Shown here: positions 4,964-6,088 of the stretch, piece by piece
Layout: every line of letters begins with the position of its first letter
Position numbering within the stretch: position 1 is the stretch's first letter
NCBI GenBank assembly: GCA_030726195.1
Contig: JANREF010000150.1
Coordinates: 1-6,088 of the forward strand
Direction of reading: 5' to 3'
Origin: Burkholderiaceae bacterium
GTDB taxonomy: Bacteria; Pseudomonadota; Gammaproteobacteria; Burkholderiales; Burkholderiaceae_C
Length of the DNA stretch: 6,088 bases
Notes under the pieces: generated by a model
The model's database searches: none
What the model saw: the letters and a program-made list of their open reading frames with translations, nothing else
Told to the model about the DNA's origin: nothing
Program-made: the position numbers and the translations under genes

Positions 4964-6073
4964 ATGAATTCAGTTGACCTATCCAGCCTGCAAACCCAAG
5001 TGTTGTGGGCCAGTTTTGCCGTGTCCTTGGTGTTTGGCTGGGTGGCGCAACGCAGCCATTTTTGCACCATGGGTGCAATCAGCGATATCGTGAATATGGG
5101 GGACTGGTCGCGTATGCGCATGTGGGCCATGGCGGTGGGTGTGGCTGTGCTGGGATTTTATGGTTTGGCCTATGTGGGTGCCATCGAGCCTGCCAACAGC
5201 ATTTACGCCAGCGGCCGCGTTATTTGGCTGTCAGCCTTGATAGGTGGTGCGCTGTTTGGCGTCGGCATGGTGCTGGCTTCAGGCTGCGGCAGCAAGACTT
5301 TGATGCGCATAGGCGCGGGCAGTCTGAAATCGCTGCTGGTGTTTGTGGTCATGGGCTTGTTTGCATTTATGACCTTGCGCGGCATCACTGCTGTGGCGCG
5401 CACTTACACCATTGATCGCGTGAACTTCCAAATGGACTCCGCCTTGTTGCCGCAGTGGCTGGCCACGCAGATGGGACTGCCCGTTGGCATGGTGTCCATG
5501 CTGTGCGCGCTGGTGGTGGGGGGTGGCTTGGTGTTGTGGGCCCTCAAGGGTGAGGGCTTTGCCAAGTCTGGCGCATGGCTGGGCGGCTTGGGTATTGGTG
5601 CTTGTGTGGTGGCCATGTGGTGGGTGTCGGGTTATGTTGGCTTTATCGCTGAGCATCCCGATACGCTTGAAGTGGCGTATGCAGCCACCAACAGTACCCG
5701 CATGGAGGCGCTCACCTTCACAGCCCCTGTGGCCTATGTTTTGAATTGGTTGATGTATTTCAGCGACGCGAGCAACGTCTTAACGCTGGGCATGGTGTCC
5801 GTGTTCGGTGTGATTGTTGGCGCTGCAGCCTACGCCTTGAGCACCAAGACCTTCCGTTGGGAGGGCTTCTCCAGCACCCAAGACACTGCGCTGCATATGG
5901 TTGGCGCAGCCCTGATGGGCGTGGGTGGCGTGACCGCCATGGGCTGCACCATTGGGCAAGGTTTGTCGGGCTTGTCCACGTTGAGTGTGACCAGCGTGTT
6001 CGCAGTGGTCGGTATTTTTGGTGGCGCGCTGGCTGGATTCAAATTCCAAATCTGGTTGTTGATGCGCGACTGA
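4964..6073 (+). CDS. YeeE/YedE-family membrane protein, probable thiosulfate (TsuA-type) transporter
   Basis: The 369-residue product is an integral inner-membrane protein of the YeeE/YedE family, whose characterised member TsuA takes up thiosulfate through a path lined by conserved cysteines. About ten hydrophobic segments are visible, near 11-29, 53-73, 86-106, 121-141, 172-194, 203-222, 252-266, 274-292, 308-326 and 340-357. The three family cysteine motifs are intact: RSHFCTMGA (Cys34), LASGCGSKT (Cys108) and AMGCTIGQG (Cys328), the last two being internally related loops. The ATG at 4964 is preferred over a TTG at 4916, which lies in the T run of the preceding terminator and would add a polar 16-residue leader. 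No Shine-Dalgarno sequence is evident. No TusA/YeeD-type sulfur-carrier gene, a common partner, is seen within the window, although it could follow the window edge. The substrate could be another sulfur or selenium compound; thiosulfate is inferred from the family. Confidence 0.9.
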   Translation: MNSVDLSSLQTQVLWASFAVSLVFGWVAQRSHFCTMGAISDIVNMGDWSRMRMWAMAVGVAVLGFYGLAYVGAIEPANSIYASGRVIWLSALIGGALFGVGMVLASGCGSKTLMRIGAGSLKSLLVFVVMGLFAFMTLRGITAVARTYTIDRVNFQMDSALLPQWLATQMGLPVGMVSMLCALVVGGGLVLWALKGEGFAKSGAWLGGLGIGACVVAMWWVSGYVGFIAEHPDTLEVAYAATNSTRMEALTFTAPVAYVLNWLMYFSDASNVLTLGMVSVFGVIVGAAAYALSTKTFRWEGFSSTQDTALHMVGAALMGVGGVTAMGCTIGQGLSGLSTLSVTSVFAVVGIFGGALAGFKFQIWLLMRD

Positions 6074-6088
6074 TATGCAGTCGTCACA

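Noticed and set aside
6075..6088. ATG at 6075, one base after the YeeE-family stop, as the start of a coupled downstream gene
   Set aside because: Only four codons are visible and there is no Shine-Dalgarno sequence; nothing can be said without sequence past the window edge.

Overview
The window looks like ordinary chromosome of a Gram-negative betaproteobacterium, most likely Burkholderiales and probably Comamonadaceae-like. This is inferred from the GC-rich codon use, the style of the TolB, Pal and CpoB sequences, and the presence of outer-membrane maintenance genes; no rRNA or other phylogenetic marker is present. I see no mobile element, CRISPR array, tRNA or rRNA.

Layout. Positions 2-1780 on the minus strand encode a complete MsbA-type ABC exporter (lipid A-core flippase). 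A gap of 88 bases (1781-1868) separates it from the divergent tolB (1869-3212), and carries weak, partly overlapping promoter-like elements for both directions. pal follows tolB after 119 bases (3332-3871), then cpoB/ybgF after 213 bases (4085-4840 with the start chosen here). A strong rho-independent terminator (4886-4917) closes this cluster. The last gene (4964-6073) is a polytopic YeeE/YedE-family membrane protein of the thiosulfate-transporter (TsuA) type, with its three conserved cysteine motifs intact. Only 15 bases follow it.

How the genes fit together. MsbA moves lipid A-core across the inner membrane for outer-membrane assembly. TolB, Pal and CpoB are the periplasmic and outer-membrane half of the Tol-Pal system, which draws in the outer membrane during division and, through CpoB, coordinates this with peptidoglycan synthesis. 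The left and centre of the window are therefore an envelope-biogenesis neighbourhood. The YeeE-family gene is a separate transcription unit with a likely role in uptake of a reduced sulfur compound.

I found no previously undescribed system. The points worth a second look are local. The tolQRA half of the Tol-Pal operon is not upstream of tolB, where msbA sits divergently instead. TolB has a twin-arginine-like export signal. A hairpin terminator lies between pal and cpoB. An 8-bp perfect inverted repeat lies in the tolB-pal gap. Several start codons have -10-like boxes so close that leaderless or near-leaderless transcripts are possible. In-frame duplications are visible in the Pal linker and the CpoB coiled coil.
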